Below are positions 45,868-54,469 of a stretch of 64,000 nt of DNA, one piece after another (the first letter of the stretch is position 1; each line of letters starts with the position of its first letter). Where the stretch lies: NCBI RefSeq assembly GCF_007923265.1, contig NZ_VOJA01000004.1:173304-237303 (forward strand). Reading direction: 5' to 3'. The notes beneath the pieces were generated by a model, which did not search any database, was not told the DNA's origin, and worked only from the letters and a program-made list of their open reading frames with translations. The translations under genes were made by a program, and so were the position numbers. Source of the stretch: Francisella salimarina. Its GTDB lineage: Bacteria; Pseudomonadota; Gammaproteobacteria; Francisellales; Francisellaceae.

Positions 45868-46782
45868 ATGTCTACACAATATCATATTGGAACACTTGGT
45901 AAGAAGTGGGACTCTGAAGAAAAAAAACAATGGTTATCTGAGCAAAGCAAAAAAAGATCGTATCAAGAAGAAGCTGAAAAAAAGATTTTAGCATTATCAA
46001 ATGATTTTGATATCGATGTCTATGGAGAATTAGATTATTTAGTAGGCAGCTATAAGTTGTATGCACTTAAAACTAAAAACTGGGATGCTAGTAAGCCTTA
46101 TGTTTTAGTTACAGGTGGAGTGCATGGCTATGAAACAAGTGGTGTACAAGGAGCTATTAGTTTTGCTGCAAATAGAGCTAGAGAGTTTGCCAGTGATTAT
46201 AATATCTTGATCTTGCCTTGCTTAAGTCCTTGGGGATATGAAACAATTAACCGCTGGAATCCTAATGCTATGGATCCTAATAGATCATTCTATCTGGAGA
46301 GTGGTTGTGATGAGTCGGTTCTTGCAATGAAATATATTAACTCATTGAACATTGAACTTCTGATGCATATAGATTTGCATGAGACAACAGATACTGATGA
46401 TAGTGAATTTAGACCAGCATTAGCAGCTCGTGAGGGTATAACTATAGATAAGTGGGGTATTCCAGATGGATTTTATTTAGTTGCTAATAATAGAAATCCA
46501 CACTATGACTTCCAGAAATATATAATTGATGCAGTAGCTAAAGTTACTCATATTGCTCCTACTGATCCTAGCATAAATATATTAGGTGATGATATTATCA
46601 GAGATGGAATTATGGCTTGTGATTCAGACAAAGAAAAATTATGCATGTCTTTATCAAATGCTGAGTATACAACTACGACTGAGGTTTATCCAGATAGTCC
46701 AAGAACAAATCCTCAAGAATGTATACTTGCTCAAGTAGAGGCGATAGCTGCAGGTTTGAACTTTATTAGCCAGCAAAAATAA
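45868..46782 (+). CDS. M14-family metallohydrolase (carboxypeptidase/aspartoacylase-like)
   Basis: 304 residues. The zinc motif His-x-x-Glu is in GGVHGYETSGVQG, and the third ligand His in LLMHIDLHETTDTD; PWGYETINRWNPNAMDPNR carries substrate-binding Asn/Arg. These match M14 zinc carboxypeptidases of the succinylglutamate desuccinylase/aspartoacylase branch. No signal peptide is seen, so it is cytosolic; the substrate is unknown. YggT follows 13 bp later. Confidence 0.82.
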   Translation: MSTQYHIGTLGKKWDSEEKKQWLSEQSKKRSYQEEAEKKILALSNDFDIDVYGELDYLVGSYKLYALKTKNWDASKPYVLVTGGVHGYETSGVQGAISFAANRAREFASDYNILILPCLSPWGYETINRWNPNAMDPNRSFYLESGCDESVLAMKYINSLNIELLMHIDLHETTDTDDSEFRPALAAREGITIDKWGIPDGFYLVANNRNPHYDFQKYIIDAVAKVTHIAPTDPSINILGDDIIRDGIMACDSDKEKLCMSLSNAEYTTTTEVYPDSPRTNPQECILAQVEAIAAGLNFISQQK

Positions 46783-46795
46783 AAGGAAAATATAA

Positions 46796-47365
46796 ATGTT
46801 AAATGGTTTGATTAATGTAGCGACTTTTTTGATAGATATTGTCTTTGGCATTTATGCTTTTATACTACTGTTCAGATTTTTCTTACAGTGGGTAAAAGCA
46901 GATTTTTATAATCCAATTTGTCAGATGATTATGCGTGCGACAAATGCTGCTATATTACCTCTCAGAAAATTTATACCAGGATTTTTGAATCTAGATTGGT
47001 CATGTATAGTAGCTGTGTATATTGTATTTGTGGTGCAGGATTTACTTGTAGGCTTATTAAATGGTATTGGTCTTAGTTTGATGTTTATTTTCTTTAAACC
47101 GCTGATTGATATAGTTTTTGCAGTTATTAATATGTATGTATATTTGATAATAATAAGAGCAATATCTAGTTGGTTTGTTCAAGGAGGCTATAATCCAATT
47201 ATTATGGTTATATATCAAGTTACGGAGCCATTATTATCAAGAGCTAGAAATATAATCAAACCAACTAATTCAGGATTTGATTTTTCTCCAATTATTGTAT
47301 TAATTGGTCTATTTTGTATTCAGATATTCATACAAAGCATTATTGCACAGTTTTTTCATTACTGA
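46796..47365 (+). CDS. YggT-family integral membrane protein
   Basis: 189 residues with two copies of the YggT repeat. Each has a helix pair with FRFFLQWVKADFYNPICQMIMRATNAAILPLRKFIPG and later RAISSWFVQGGYNPIIMVIYQVTEPLLSRARNII. The family is linked to osmotic or division functions in other bacteria, but no molecular role is known. Its end overlaps the convergent ABC ATPase gene by 7 bp. Confidence 0.9.
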   Translation: MLNGLINVATFLIDIVFGIYAFILLFRFFLQWVKADFYNPICQMIMRATNAAILPLRKFIPGFLNLDWSCIVAVYIVFVVQDLLVGLLNGIGLSLMFIFFKPLIDIVFAVINMYVYLIIIRAISSWFVQGGYNPIIMVIYQVTEPLLSRARNIIKPTNSGFDFSPIIVLIGLFCIQIFIQSIIAQFFHY

Positions 47366-48141
47366 TTAATAGCATGTAGAGTCGAGCTAATATCTTTAAT
47401 AACTATTCTAGTTGAATCACATTCGAGATCACGAGGATAGTTAAGTTCTATAGTTTTTTCTGATGCTATACGTCCTGGATTACTATCGAGAATTATTACT
47501 CTATCTGCCATATTTACAGCTTCTTCAATATTGTGTGTAACAAGAACAATGGCTTTTGTCTTAGCCTGACCAGTATGCCATAGACGCATAATGTCATCTC
47601 TTAAAGTTTTAGCAGTGACTATATCAAGTGATGAGAAAGGCTCATCAAGAAATAGAATCTCTGGCTCAATCATTAGTGCTCTAGCAAATCCTACTCGTTG
47701 TTTCATGCCGCCAGAGAGTTCGCTTACATAGGCATCCTCAAAACCATTTAAGCCAATCTTTTTGATAATCTCTAGAGCTTTAGGTTTGCTTTGTGATCTA
47801 GGTATACCAAGAGAGTCTGCACCAAAAAGAACATTTTCTAAAACATTTAGCCATGGTAGAAGGGCAAAGTTTTGAAAAACCATGCCGATGTTTTCTAAAG
47901 GACTATCAATAGCTGAACCCTTATAAAAAAGTTTTCCAGAAGTTGGTTTTAATAGTCCGCTTAATATTCTTACAAGACTAGATTTTCCTGCTCCTGATTT
48001 GCCAACTATAGCGATTATCTCATTTTCTCTTACTTTTAAAGTTAGATTTTCAATTACTCTTTTTATATTCTTTTTATCTTGCTTATAATCTAGGCAAATA
48101 TCGTAGCAATTTATTAACGTGTTATTTTTAAATTCGGTCAT
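47359..48141 (-). CDS. ABC transporter ATPase (nitrate/sulfonate/taurine type)
   Basis: 260 residues from the ATG at 48141; an in-frame ATG at 48147 leaves just one base after the AAGGAG site, so I prefer the second. Walker A GKSGAGKSS, Q-loop VFQNFALLPW, signature LSGGMKQR, Walker B ILFLDEPFSSLD and VTHNIEEAV are all present. It is a single NBD without the C-terminal extension seen in the paralogue at 36.3 kb. It is 28 bp after the duplicated permease and serves that transporter. Confidence 0.92.
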   Translation of the reverse strand: MTEFKNNTLINCYDICLDYKQDKKNIKRVIENLTLKVRENEIIAIVGKSGAGKSSLVRILSGLLKPTSGKLFYKGSAIDSPLENIGMVFQNFALLPWLNVLENVLFGADSLGIPRSQSKPKALEIIKKIGLNGFEDAYVSELSGGMKQRVGFARALMIEPEILFLDEPFSSLDIVTAKTLRDDIMRLWHTGQAKTKAIVLVTHNIEEAVNMADRVIILDSNPGRIASEKTIELNYPRDLECDSTRIVIKDISSTLHAINQ

Positions 48142-48169
48142 GTTCATTCTCCTTTTAGATATTTATGGA

Positions 48170-49894
48170 TTAGTTACATTTGTATTTTGTTTCAGCAAGT
48201 TTATATAATGGCTTCCAGATAAATATCACACACAAAGCCACTAATGAGCACAGTGCAACTACTGCTAGGGCTGCTTCATGAAGTTGGTTATTGCCTGTTG
48301 TGGTAGATACCAGTGCGCCAATTCCATCTACCTTAATAGTATTTGAGCCCCATATTACCAATTCAGCTGCAATTGCCGAGTTCCAAGCACCACCTGCAGC
48401 ACTAATAATTCCGCAGACTATATATGGAAATACAGCAGGTATTGCAAACTTAAACCACCATTTCCAACCTTTTAGATGGAAAGATTTTGTCATTTCTATT
48501 ATTTCTGTAGGCAAGCTAGAGACACCAGCTATGACATTAAATAGTACATACCAAGAGGTTCCTGTCATTATTAATGGAATACACCAAACATTTAGCGATC
48601 CACCACCACCTAATATAAGTACAGCAACAATCGGAAAAAATATTGGTTGTGGTATTGCTGCACCTATTTGTATTATTGGTTGAATAGCTTTTGTACGTTT
48701 GCTCGACATACCTATCCATATACCTAATGGTGTGCATATAGCGACACTTATCATCATGGCGATAGTCACACGAACAGTTGTCTCTATCATTAGTGGTATC
48801 AAATAACTCATATCACCATCTGGGAAGAAGTGCCACAGAGCATTACCTGCCCATACACATGCTGAGATAATTACTATATACCAAACAATACAGCTAAGCT
48901 TTTTCAATATCTTGATATCTCTAATCGGTGATTTGAGATTAATTTTTTTATTTAAAAAGCTAGCGCCATTAATTAACCAAAATACAATAGTGCTGAAAAT
49001 TGGCTTTATAGTATTTACAAGTTGAGATTTTTTATATGAGCGATAAAGCCAAGGGCTATCTGTAGTTTTATTGTTGATAGATTCGTATTTGAACTTCTCT
49101 GACCATTTGACTAAAGGTCTAAAAAGTAGCTGATCAAATAGAGCTATATTAATGATAATGGCCACAAGAGCATATAAGATAGCTGTTATATTTGAGTCAG
49201 TTAATGCCAGTGCTATATACGAGCCTATACCAGGTAAGTTAACATCGCCTGTGATAGTCGGGATAGCTTCACTAGCTGTGATAGCGAACCAAGCAGCTGA
49301 TTGAGAAACCATAATATTCCAAAGTAAACCAGGTACCGAATAAGGTAGTTCAATCTTCCAAAATCTTTGCCACGCATTGAGCTTGAAAGCAGTTGCAGCT
49401 TCTGTTAGCTCTGCAGGCACTATTCGTATAGTTTGGTATAAGATTAGTGCCATATTCCAAGCTTGAGATGTAAATATCCCAAAGATTGCTGCAGCTTCTA
49501 AACCCATAATTGAGTGTGGAAATAGAAAAATAAAAAACGCGGTGGTAAATGTCAAAAATCCTAATAAAGGCGCAGATTCTAGGAAATTTATGATTGGCAA
49601 ACAAACTCTAGCAAAGTGTTTATTCTTAGCGCATGCATATCCAGCTATCAATGCAAAAGCAAATGAAAATATCATACCTATAATCAATCGCATAGTAGTA
49701 CGCAACATATAGTATGGTAAGTGGCTTGGATCAAGTGATATTGCTGAAACTGATGAAGCATCAATAAATGATTGATGCATATCATTCCAAGCATAATAGG
49801 CTAGTGCGCTAACAACTAATATTAAAGCTACTATAATCACATCAGCTTTATTTGGTAGAAATCTCTTTTTTGTTATTGTATAACTTGCGAACAT
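48170..49894 (-). CDS. ABC transporter duplicated permease (nitrate/sulfonate type, COG4986-like)
   Basis: 574 residues from the ATG at 49894, chosen because AAGGAG lies 8 bases upstream; a longer start at 49921 has no such site. Two permease halves are fused, with EAA loops ELTEAATAFKLNAWQRFWKIELPYSVPGL and EIIEMTKSFHLKGWKWWFKFAIPAVFPY. It is the channel of a second importer, paralogous to the 34.5-kb permease. No solute-binding protein is nearby. A long structured leader precedes it. Confidence 0.9.
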   Translation of the reverse strand: MFASYTITKKRFLPNKADVIIVALILVVSALAYYAWNDMHQSFIDASSVSAISLDPSHLPYYMLRTTMRLIIGMIFSFAFALIAGYACAKNKHFARVCLPIINFLESAPLLGFLTFTTAFFIFLFPHSIMGLEAAAIFGIFTSQAWNMALILYQTIRIVPAELTEAATAFKLNAWQRFWKIELPYSVPGLLWNIMVSQSAAWFAITASEAIPTITGDVNLPGIGSYIALALTDSNITAILYALVAIIINIALFDQLLFRPLVKWSEKFKYESINNKTTDSPWLYRSYKKSQLVNTIKPIFSTIVFWLINGASFLNKKINLKSPIRDIKILKKLSCIVWYIVIISACVWAGNALWHFFPDGDMSYLIPLMIETTVRVTIAMMISVAICTPLGIWIGMSSKRTKAIQPIIQIGAAIPQPIFFPIVAVLILGGGGSLNVWCIPLIMTGTSWYVLFNVIAGVSSLPTEIIEMTKSFHLKGWKWWFKFAIPAVFPYIVCGIISAAGGAWNSAIAAELVIWGSNTIKVDGIGALVSTTTGNNQLHEAALAVVALCSLVALCVIFIWKPLYKLAETKYKCN

Positions 49895-50000
49895 TATTAT
49901 TCTCCTTAGTAATCGAATCAAGTTATCTTAGAGTTACTAATTTTGTGATTATATGAACTTATAGGGCTTATATATCTTAATGGCTATAAAAGTATTACAA

Positions 50001-50040
50001 GTCTATTTCTAATTCATTATCTTGAATTAAATAAATAGAC
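50001..50040 (-). promoter_or_regulatory. Long hairpin before the ABC permease gene
   Basis: GTCTATTT pairs with AAATAGAC (8 bp), followed by a small internal loop and TAATTC with GAATTA (6 bp), loop of 8 bases. On the leader RNA it lies 107 bases before the permease ATG. It is not followed by a clean U-run on this strand, so it is not a clear terminator. Confidence 0.45.
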
Positions 50041-50085
50041 TATTTTTAAGTAATTTAGCTTTAGATACAACTATCCCTATACAGA

Positions 50086-50126
50086 CAGTTTAAGGATATC
50101 TTTGGTTGAAAATAGCCCTTAAACTG
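50086..50126 (-). promoter_or_regulatory. Perfect 10-bp hairpin in the ABC-operon leader
   Basis: CAGTTTAAGG (50086-50095) and CCTTAAACTG (50117-50126) are exact reverse complements with a 21-base loop. It lies 35 bases after the uORF stop codon. No U-tract follows, so if it acts it is by structure, not as a standard terminator. Confidence 0.5.
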
Positions 50127-50161
50127 GTTACACAAAATTAGTTATATGAAGTTAGTTGTGA

Positions 50162-50200
50162 CTAACAACTCGGAGGTTGTAGTGTGTGAGTTATAAACAT
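50162..50200 (-). CDS. 12-codon upstream ORF (possible leader peptide)
   Basis: ATG at 50200 to TAG at 50162, encoding MFITHTLQPPSC. It has one of the best ribosome sites in the window: AAGGAGG at 50213-50207, 6 bases before the ATG. The peptide ends Pro-Pro-Ser-Cys. The stop codon is inside a small hairpin (GTTAGT/ACTAAC, 50151-50166), and the CCTCC within the Pro codons is complementary to the GGAGG of its own ribosome site. The uORF lies 267 bases upstream of the ABC permease. Translation is inferred. Confidence 0.5.
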   Translation of the reverse strand: MFITHTLQPPSC

Positions 50201-50223
50201 TTGATGCCTCCTTGTGAGAGGTT

Positions 50224-50263
50224 GCTACTACGGTAGCGCTTATTTTGCGAAGATTCTAGCGCT
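50224..50263 (-). promoter_or_regulatory. Mutually exclusive hairpins at the 5' end of the ABC leader
   Basis: AGCGCT at 50263-50258 can pair with AGCGCT at 50240-50235. The second copy overlaps a different hairpin, GCTAC-CGTA-GTAGC (50237-50224), by three bases, so both cannot form fully. The element lies directly before the uORF ribosome site. It is not a recognisable known riboswitch class to me. Confidence 0.4.
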
Positions 50264-50296
50264 ATAAATCATATTTTGCAATATGTTTTAGCAGAT

Positions 50297-50325
50297 TTTA
50301 TAGTAATTATCTTAGAAAGAGTCGA
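50297..50325 (-). promoter_or_regulatory. Probable promoter of the leftward ABC operon
   Basis: On the minus strand TCGACT (50325-50320), a 17-base spacer and TATAAA (50302-50297). The predicted start near 50290 gives a leader of about 400 nt before the permease gene, unusually long for this compact genome. Confidence 0.5.
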
Positions 50326-50642
50326 TTAACTTGAGTTTTTTTATAAGAATCATTTTAAGAAGCATCACTATCATGATAAATTCTTATCAGTACTATGATT
50401 TTTAAATGGTTTTTATTAACAGTAAGAGAGTATATTCTAATAGCTTTTTTATATTCAAAACATAGAATATAACTAGTTAAAAAAATTGTATCTTGGTAGT
50501 AAAGAAATATTTTTGTTTATTGATGTATAAGTAAGTTGTTTTTTTGAAATTTTATCATGACTAAGTTTGGTATTTTTTCAGCTATTAGTTATCGTTGAAT
50601 TAAGCTAATATAAAAGCAGGAGAAGAGTCGTTTAGCTGTTGT

Positions 50643-52658
50643 ATGTTATACAAAAAATGTTTACTCATAATGCTTTTGTTTGTAAGTGTTTGCTCTTGCT
50701 ATTCATATGATAGGATTGAGGATTTTAAATATAACCAAAATATTCTTCTCACTGGTGTTATAAGTAGTATTCCCAGACTAGAAGGTAACGATTATAAGTT
50801 TATTTTTCATAGCTATAAATACGGAGATGTCTTACTAAAGGTTAACAGATCATATCGCCATTATTTAGTACCAGCAAATAAGTTAGAGTTAGAAGCAAAA
50901 GTATATAAGCCTCATGAGTATGATAATGTAGAAGCTTTTAACTATTCTGAATATTTAGATCATAATGATATCGTTGCCATAGGGCGGATGGTGGATAATA
51001 CGGATATTATCTATAAAGGTACTGCAAGCTTATACTTGCCCGAAAGGATAAGGTATTACTTATTTAATAAACTAGAAAAAGATTTGCAAGGAAATGAACT
51101 TAAACCTTATATTCTAGCATTACTTATTGGCGATAAAGAATTTAGTCAATCTCAGCAAAATCTATTGATAAGCTCTGGTACATCACATCTAATGGTAATT
51201 TCAGGATTACACATAGGACTTTTGGCTTTTATTACTTTTGTTATTTTTAGAGGCTTATGGTCATTATCATCACGCTTATGTCGCAAGCTGCCAGCACAAT
51301 ATACCGGTGTTATTGCCTCTGTGGTAGTAGCTTTTATATATAGTTTATTAGCGGGCTTTAGTTTGCCAACACAACGAGCATTGATAATGCTTCTAGTGGT
51401 AGCATTATTTTGGCTTTTGGGTAGGCGTATTTCGATAGTTAAATCACTGATTGTTGCTTTAGGCATTATAATGTTGGTTAATTTTGAATCAATATATAGT
51501 GTGAGCCTATGGTTGAGTTTTTCAGCTGTTGTGCTCTTGGTTATTATTTCTATAGTGTTACAACAATATAAATCAACATTAGCAAAAACATTACTTGCAC
51601 AAATTTATCTAGCAATCTTTTTAGTACCAATTTCAGTTTATTATTTTGGCGGTTTCTCAGTTATTTCGATTTTAGCAAATATCGTTGCAATTCCTTTGGT
51701 TAGTTTTGTTATAGTGCCATTACTGTTAGTGTGTTTACTACTATCTTATGTTGGACTAAGTTTGTGGATCATTCCTAGCTTAATTATTAAATTATTAATT
51801 TATTATTTAAGCTTTTTGACGGGTTATGCTGGCTTTATTGAGTATTGGAGTTATTTTTCATTTTTTAGTCTTATAATTATTATTTTTGGGACTGTTCTAG
51901 TTATTTTCCCATTCAGTAATTCAATCAGACTGCTTGGATTAGCTTTATGCTTAGTGTTTTTGCAATCTTCAGAAAATACTTCAGAGAAATATCAATACTT
52001 TAGGATACATATTTTTGATACTAAAAATTTAATGATATTAATTGAAGAAAATGGTAAAAGTCTTCTATATATTTCAGCTGAAAACTTAGAGAATGAATAT
52101 GTGTTGGCAAATATTTTAGGTAACTACATTAAGCTAGTAGGTATTAAACAAATTAATTATTTAGTAGTGGTTGGTTCAAGTGATAATGATTTGGTTTTTA
52201 ATTTTATTAAACAAATAGTCTCTGTTAAAAAAGTTGTTACAAATTTAGAAACTAACAGAAAACATCAAAGCTGTAGCTATAAAAATAATTTTAACTTAAC
52301 TGGGGATACAAAAGTAAAGTTTCTTTCTAATGATGAAAGTTGCTTTATAACTATTGGACACGGAAATAAAGAATTCTTAATTGTAGATAACTCAAGTACT
52401 AAAGATCAGCAACAAATTTACACTTTATACAATAGAATTATTAATCCAAATATAGTGATTAGTCCTTTAATCCTTAGTACTAAATTTTTAAAATCAAATA
52501 CTGATTACCTAGTATACATATCTGATAAGCTATTCAATAAACAGGTTTATAAAAGTAGTCGGATAAGGATATTTGACACATATAATAATGGAGCTATAAC
52601 CGTTATGATAGATAGTGATAGTCACTTAATAATAAAGTCTTTACTTAAGCAATATTAG
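50643..52658 (+). CDS. ComEC/Rec2-family DNA-uptake channel homologue, nuclease motifs missing
   Basis: 671 residues. An N-terminal signal/anchor and an OB-like region (about 25-130) precede the competence domain: LLIGDKEFSQSQQNLLISSGTSHLMVISGLHIGLL and the later GFSLPTQRALIML are diagnostic. About 8 membrane helices follow. The C-terminal region (from IHIFDTKNLMILIEENGKSLLY) aligns with the metallo-beta-lactamase part, but where HxHxDH is expected it reads YLVVVGSSDNDLV, and no metal motif is visible. The channel for DNA entry is likely kept, while the nuclease-like domain appears inactive. Confidence 0.82.
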   Translation: MLYKKCLLIMLLFVSVCSCYSYDRIEDFKYNQNILLTGVISSIPRLEGNDYKFIFHSYKYGDVLLKVNRSYRHYLVPANKLELEAKVYKPHEYDNVEAFNYSEYLDHNDIVAIGRMVDNTDIIYKGTASLYLPERIRYYLFNKLEKDLQGNELKPYILALLIGDKEFSQSQQNLLISSGTSHLMVISGLHIGLLAFITFVIFRGLWSLSSRLCRKLPAQYTGVIASVVVAFIYSLLAGFSLPTQRALIMLLVVALFWLLGRRISIVKSLIVALGIIMLVNFESIYSVSLWLSFSAVVLLVIISIVLQQYKSTLAKTLLAQIYLAIFLVPISVYYFGGFSVISILANIVAIPLVSFVIVPLLLVCLLLSYVGLSLWIIPSLIIKLLIYYLSFLTGYAGFIEYWSYFSFFSLIIIIFGTVLVIFPFSNSIRLLGLALCLVFLQSSENTSEKYQYFRIHIFDTKNLMILIEENGKSLLYISAENLENEYVLANILGNYIKLVGIKQINYLVVVGSSDNDLVFNFIKQIVSVKKVVTNLETNRKHQSCSYKNNFNLTGDTKVKFLSNDESCFITIGHGNKEFLIVDNSSTKDQQQIYTLYNRIINPNIVISPLILSTKFLKSNTDYLVYISDKLFNKQVYKSSRIRIFDTYNNGAITVMIDSDSHLIIKSLLKQY

Positions 52659-52751
52659 TTAAAAACGATTAATATCTTTTATAGTCTTTCAAAAAAGTTT
52701 TTATTAATGATAATATTTAAGCTAACAATCAGTAATTTTTAATAATCTTTG

Positions 52752-53645
52752 ATGATAAATGTTATTAGGTATGCTTACTATGGACTATTCTCGATAGTAT
52801 GTTTGATGTCTACTGCTATAATTACTTTTATACCAGTATTTATTTTTTCATTAATTAAGCTTTTGGTGCCGATAAAGGGTATAAGGTATTTTTGTACTTC
52901 AGCAGTTCAATATTTTGTGAGTGTATGGGTAAGTGTTGTTATTTTTATTGCTCGATTTTTATCACCTACTGAAATTGATGTTGATCAGAATAAAGAGTTG
53001 GATAAAAATGGCTCTTATTTAATTATATGCAATCACAAGAGCTGGCTTGATACTTTTATATTAATGATGATTTTTCATAAGAAAATAGCCTTTCCTAAAT
53101 TCTTTATGAAGTTTCAGGTATTCTTTATACCTGTATTAGGGTTGATTGCATGGGCTTTAGAGTTTCCAGCGATGAGACGCTATAAAAAAGAATATCTCAA
53201 GCAGCATCCAGAGAAAAAAGGCGAAGATATTAAAAAAACTGTTGAGTACTGTAAAAAGCTATCCTCTAGACCAACGACTATAGTTAACTTTGTTGAGGGT
53301 ACTAGATATACCTCACAAAAGGCTGTTAAGAGTAACTATAAGAATTTACTTAATCCAAAAGCTGGAGGTATAGCAGTTATTCTAAAAAGCCTCTCAGATA
53401 GGGTGGTAGGGGTTCTAAATACGACTATAGTTTATGATAATCCTAAACAGACTTTATGGGATTATATGACTAGAAGAACTAAGCAGATCAAAGTGAAAGT
53501 AGACTTAATCCCTATATCTGAAGTACCTATGGGAGATTATTTTAGTAGCGAAGCTGATAAGGAGCACTTCCAGACTTGGTTAAATCAACTTTGGCAAACT
53601 AATGATGAATATATTTCTAAGGAGGCAAAGAAAATTACTTGCTAG
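52752..53645 (+). CDS. 1-acyl-glycerol-3-phosphate acyltransferase family protein (YihG-like)
   Basis: 297 residues from the ATG at 52752 (a TTG one codon earlier is ignored). Two or three N-terminal membrane helices are followed by NHKSWLDTF, the HX4D catalytic motif, and FVEGTRYT, the glycerol-phosphate binding motif. It should acylate lysophosphatidate or a related lipid at the inner membrane. The long form with C-terminal extension resembles YihG/YihG-like proteins more than PlsC. It lies upstream of, and converges with, ripA. Confidence 0.85.
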   Translation: MINVIRYAYYGLFSIVCLMSTAIITFIPVFIFSLIKLLVPIKGIRYFCTSAVQYFVSVWVSVVIFIARFLSPTEIDVDQNKELDKNGSYLIICNHKSWLDTFILMMIFHKKIAFPKFFMKFQVFFIPVLGLIAWALEFPAMRRYKKEYLKQHPEKKGEDIKKTVEYCKKLSSRPTTIVNFVEGTRYTSQKAVKSNYKNLLNPKAGGIAVILKSLSDRVVGVLNTTIVYDNPKQTLWDYMTRRTKQIKVKVDLIPISEVPMGDYFSSEADKEHFQTWLNQLWQTNDEYISKEAKKITC

Positions 53646-53840
53646 CTATCAATCCCCATTTTTATTAAATTCTATATGATCACAACTATAAAATACTACG
53701 CTAAGTTTACTTCAGTAACTTTTACATGATTGTACTAGTTTTAAGTTATTTTGTTACTATGAATATAGTTAGCTGACTAAAAGAAACGACAGGCAATCTA
53801 ATAGAGTAGTTTATTTTGAGAAAAGTTTTTAGAAATAAAA

Positions 53841-54377
53841 TTAGTTTAATGTATGAGGAAGCCAGTTAAGCTCAACAAATAAGAATAGTGCTGAATAAAT
53901 ACCCATAAAGATGAAGGGCATATATATTTCGAGTATTCTGATAGGTTTGAAAGATCCTTTTTGTTCAGCAATATGCTCCTCAGTCAACCATACTTTTGAA
54001 GGAAGACGCTTCTCAAGAGATGGAACAATACTGTTTTTTATTTGTATATGATGTCTAAAGAATCTTATAATTTTCCACCAAGCATAGCAGAATACTAATC
54101 CCGCAAAATAAGGTATAGTAACAAGTATGCCTGATGGTGGGTTCTCAACATTAATGTTATTACTAATTGCCAAAGCAACAGTACCTACAAGAACAAGGTT
54201 GAAAACTAAGAAGAATAAATTAATTACAATTCTTCTATAGCTAGTTCTGTCGGTTAGCTCAACATATATTCTATATTGCTCAATTAGCAGTTGATTATAC
54301 TGCTCATTAGATAAATTACTTTCATCTTCATTGCTCCATAATTTATCTTGTATATCTTTATGATTAATCTTTTCCAT
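53841..54377 (-). CDS. ripA: Inner-membrane protein, likely RipA
   Basis: 178 residues with three hydrophobic helices (about 48-72, 83-105 and 150-173) and charged loops; no catalytic motif. In F. tularensis the gene between an acyltransferase and tsaC-rpsA is ripA, a cytoplasmic-membrane protein required for growth inside host cells; size, topology and gene order here agree. The name rests on that synteny as I recall it, not on a search. It follows tsaC by 92 bp on the same strand. Confidence 0.65.
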   Translation of the reverse strand: MEKINHKDIQDKLWSNEDESNLSNEQYNQLLIEQYRIYVELTDRTSYRRIVINLFFLVFNLVLVGTVALAISNNINVENPPSGILVTIPYFAGLVFCYAWWKIIRFFRHHIQIKNSIVPSLEKRLPSKVWLTEEHIAEQKGSFKPIRILEIYMPFIFMGIYSALFLFVELNWLPHTLN

Positions 54378-54469
54378 TTTATTCCTTTTTTATCTATAAG
54401 CTTAAAAGAATTCAGCAGTCTTAATGCTATTATATTTTGAGATAATTAGCAAATTTTTAGTGCCTGTGC

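Larger units (their letters stand above)
49922..50642. other. 720-bp gene-free stretch holding the ABC-operon leader
   Basis: The left ~400 bp reads as the leader of the leftward ABC operon: promoter at 50297-50325, nested hairpins, a 12-codon uORF and two further hairpins (described separately). The right part (about 50330-50642) is AT-rich and must contain the comEC promoter, but I find no convincing element or ORF there. Confidence 0.6.

Noticed and set aside
50001..50040. The long hairpin as a bidirectional terminator
   Set aside because: No clean U-run on the minus strand, and on the plus strand no gene ends before it.
50140..50192. A 16-codon plus-strand ORF (MKLVVTNNSEVVVCEL) opposite the uORF
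   Set aside because: No ribosome site and no gene follows closely in that direction.
50235..50300. A possible third SAM-II-like element (AGCGCT...AGCGCT-ATAAAT...TTTTAGCAG) on the plus strand
   Set aside because: The loop lacks GAUUUA and UUGC in the right order, the GCUAAAA segment is present only as its complement, and the next plus-strand gene is about 350 bp away. The AGCGCT copies fit better as hairpins of the minus-strand ABC leader.
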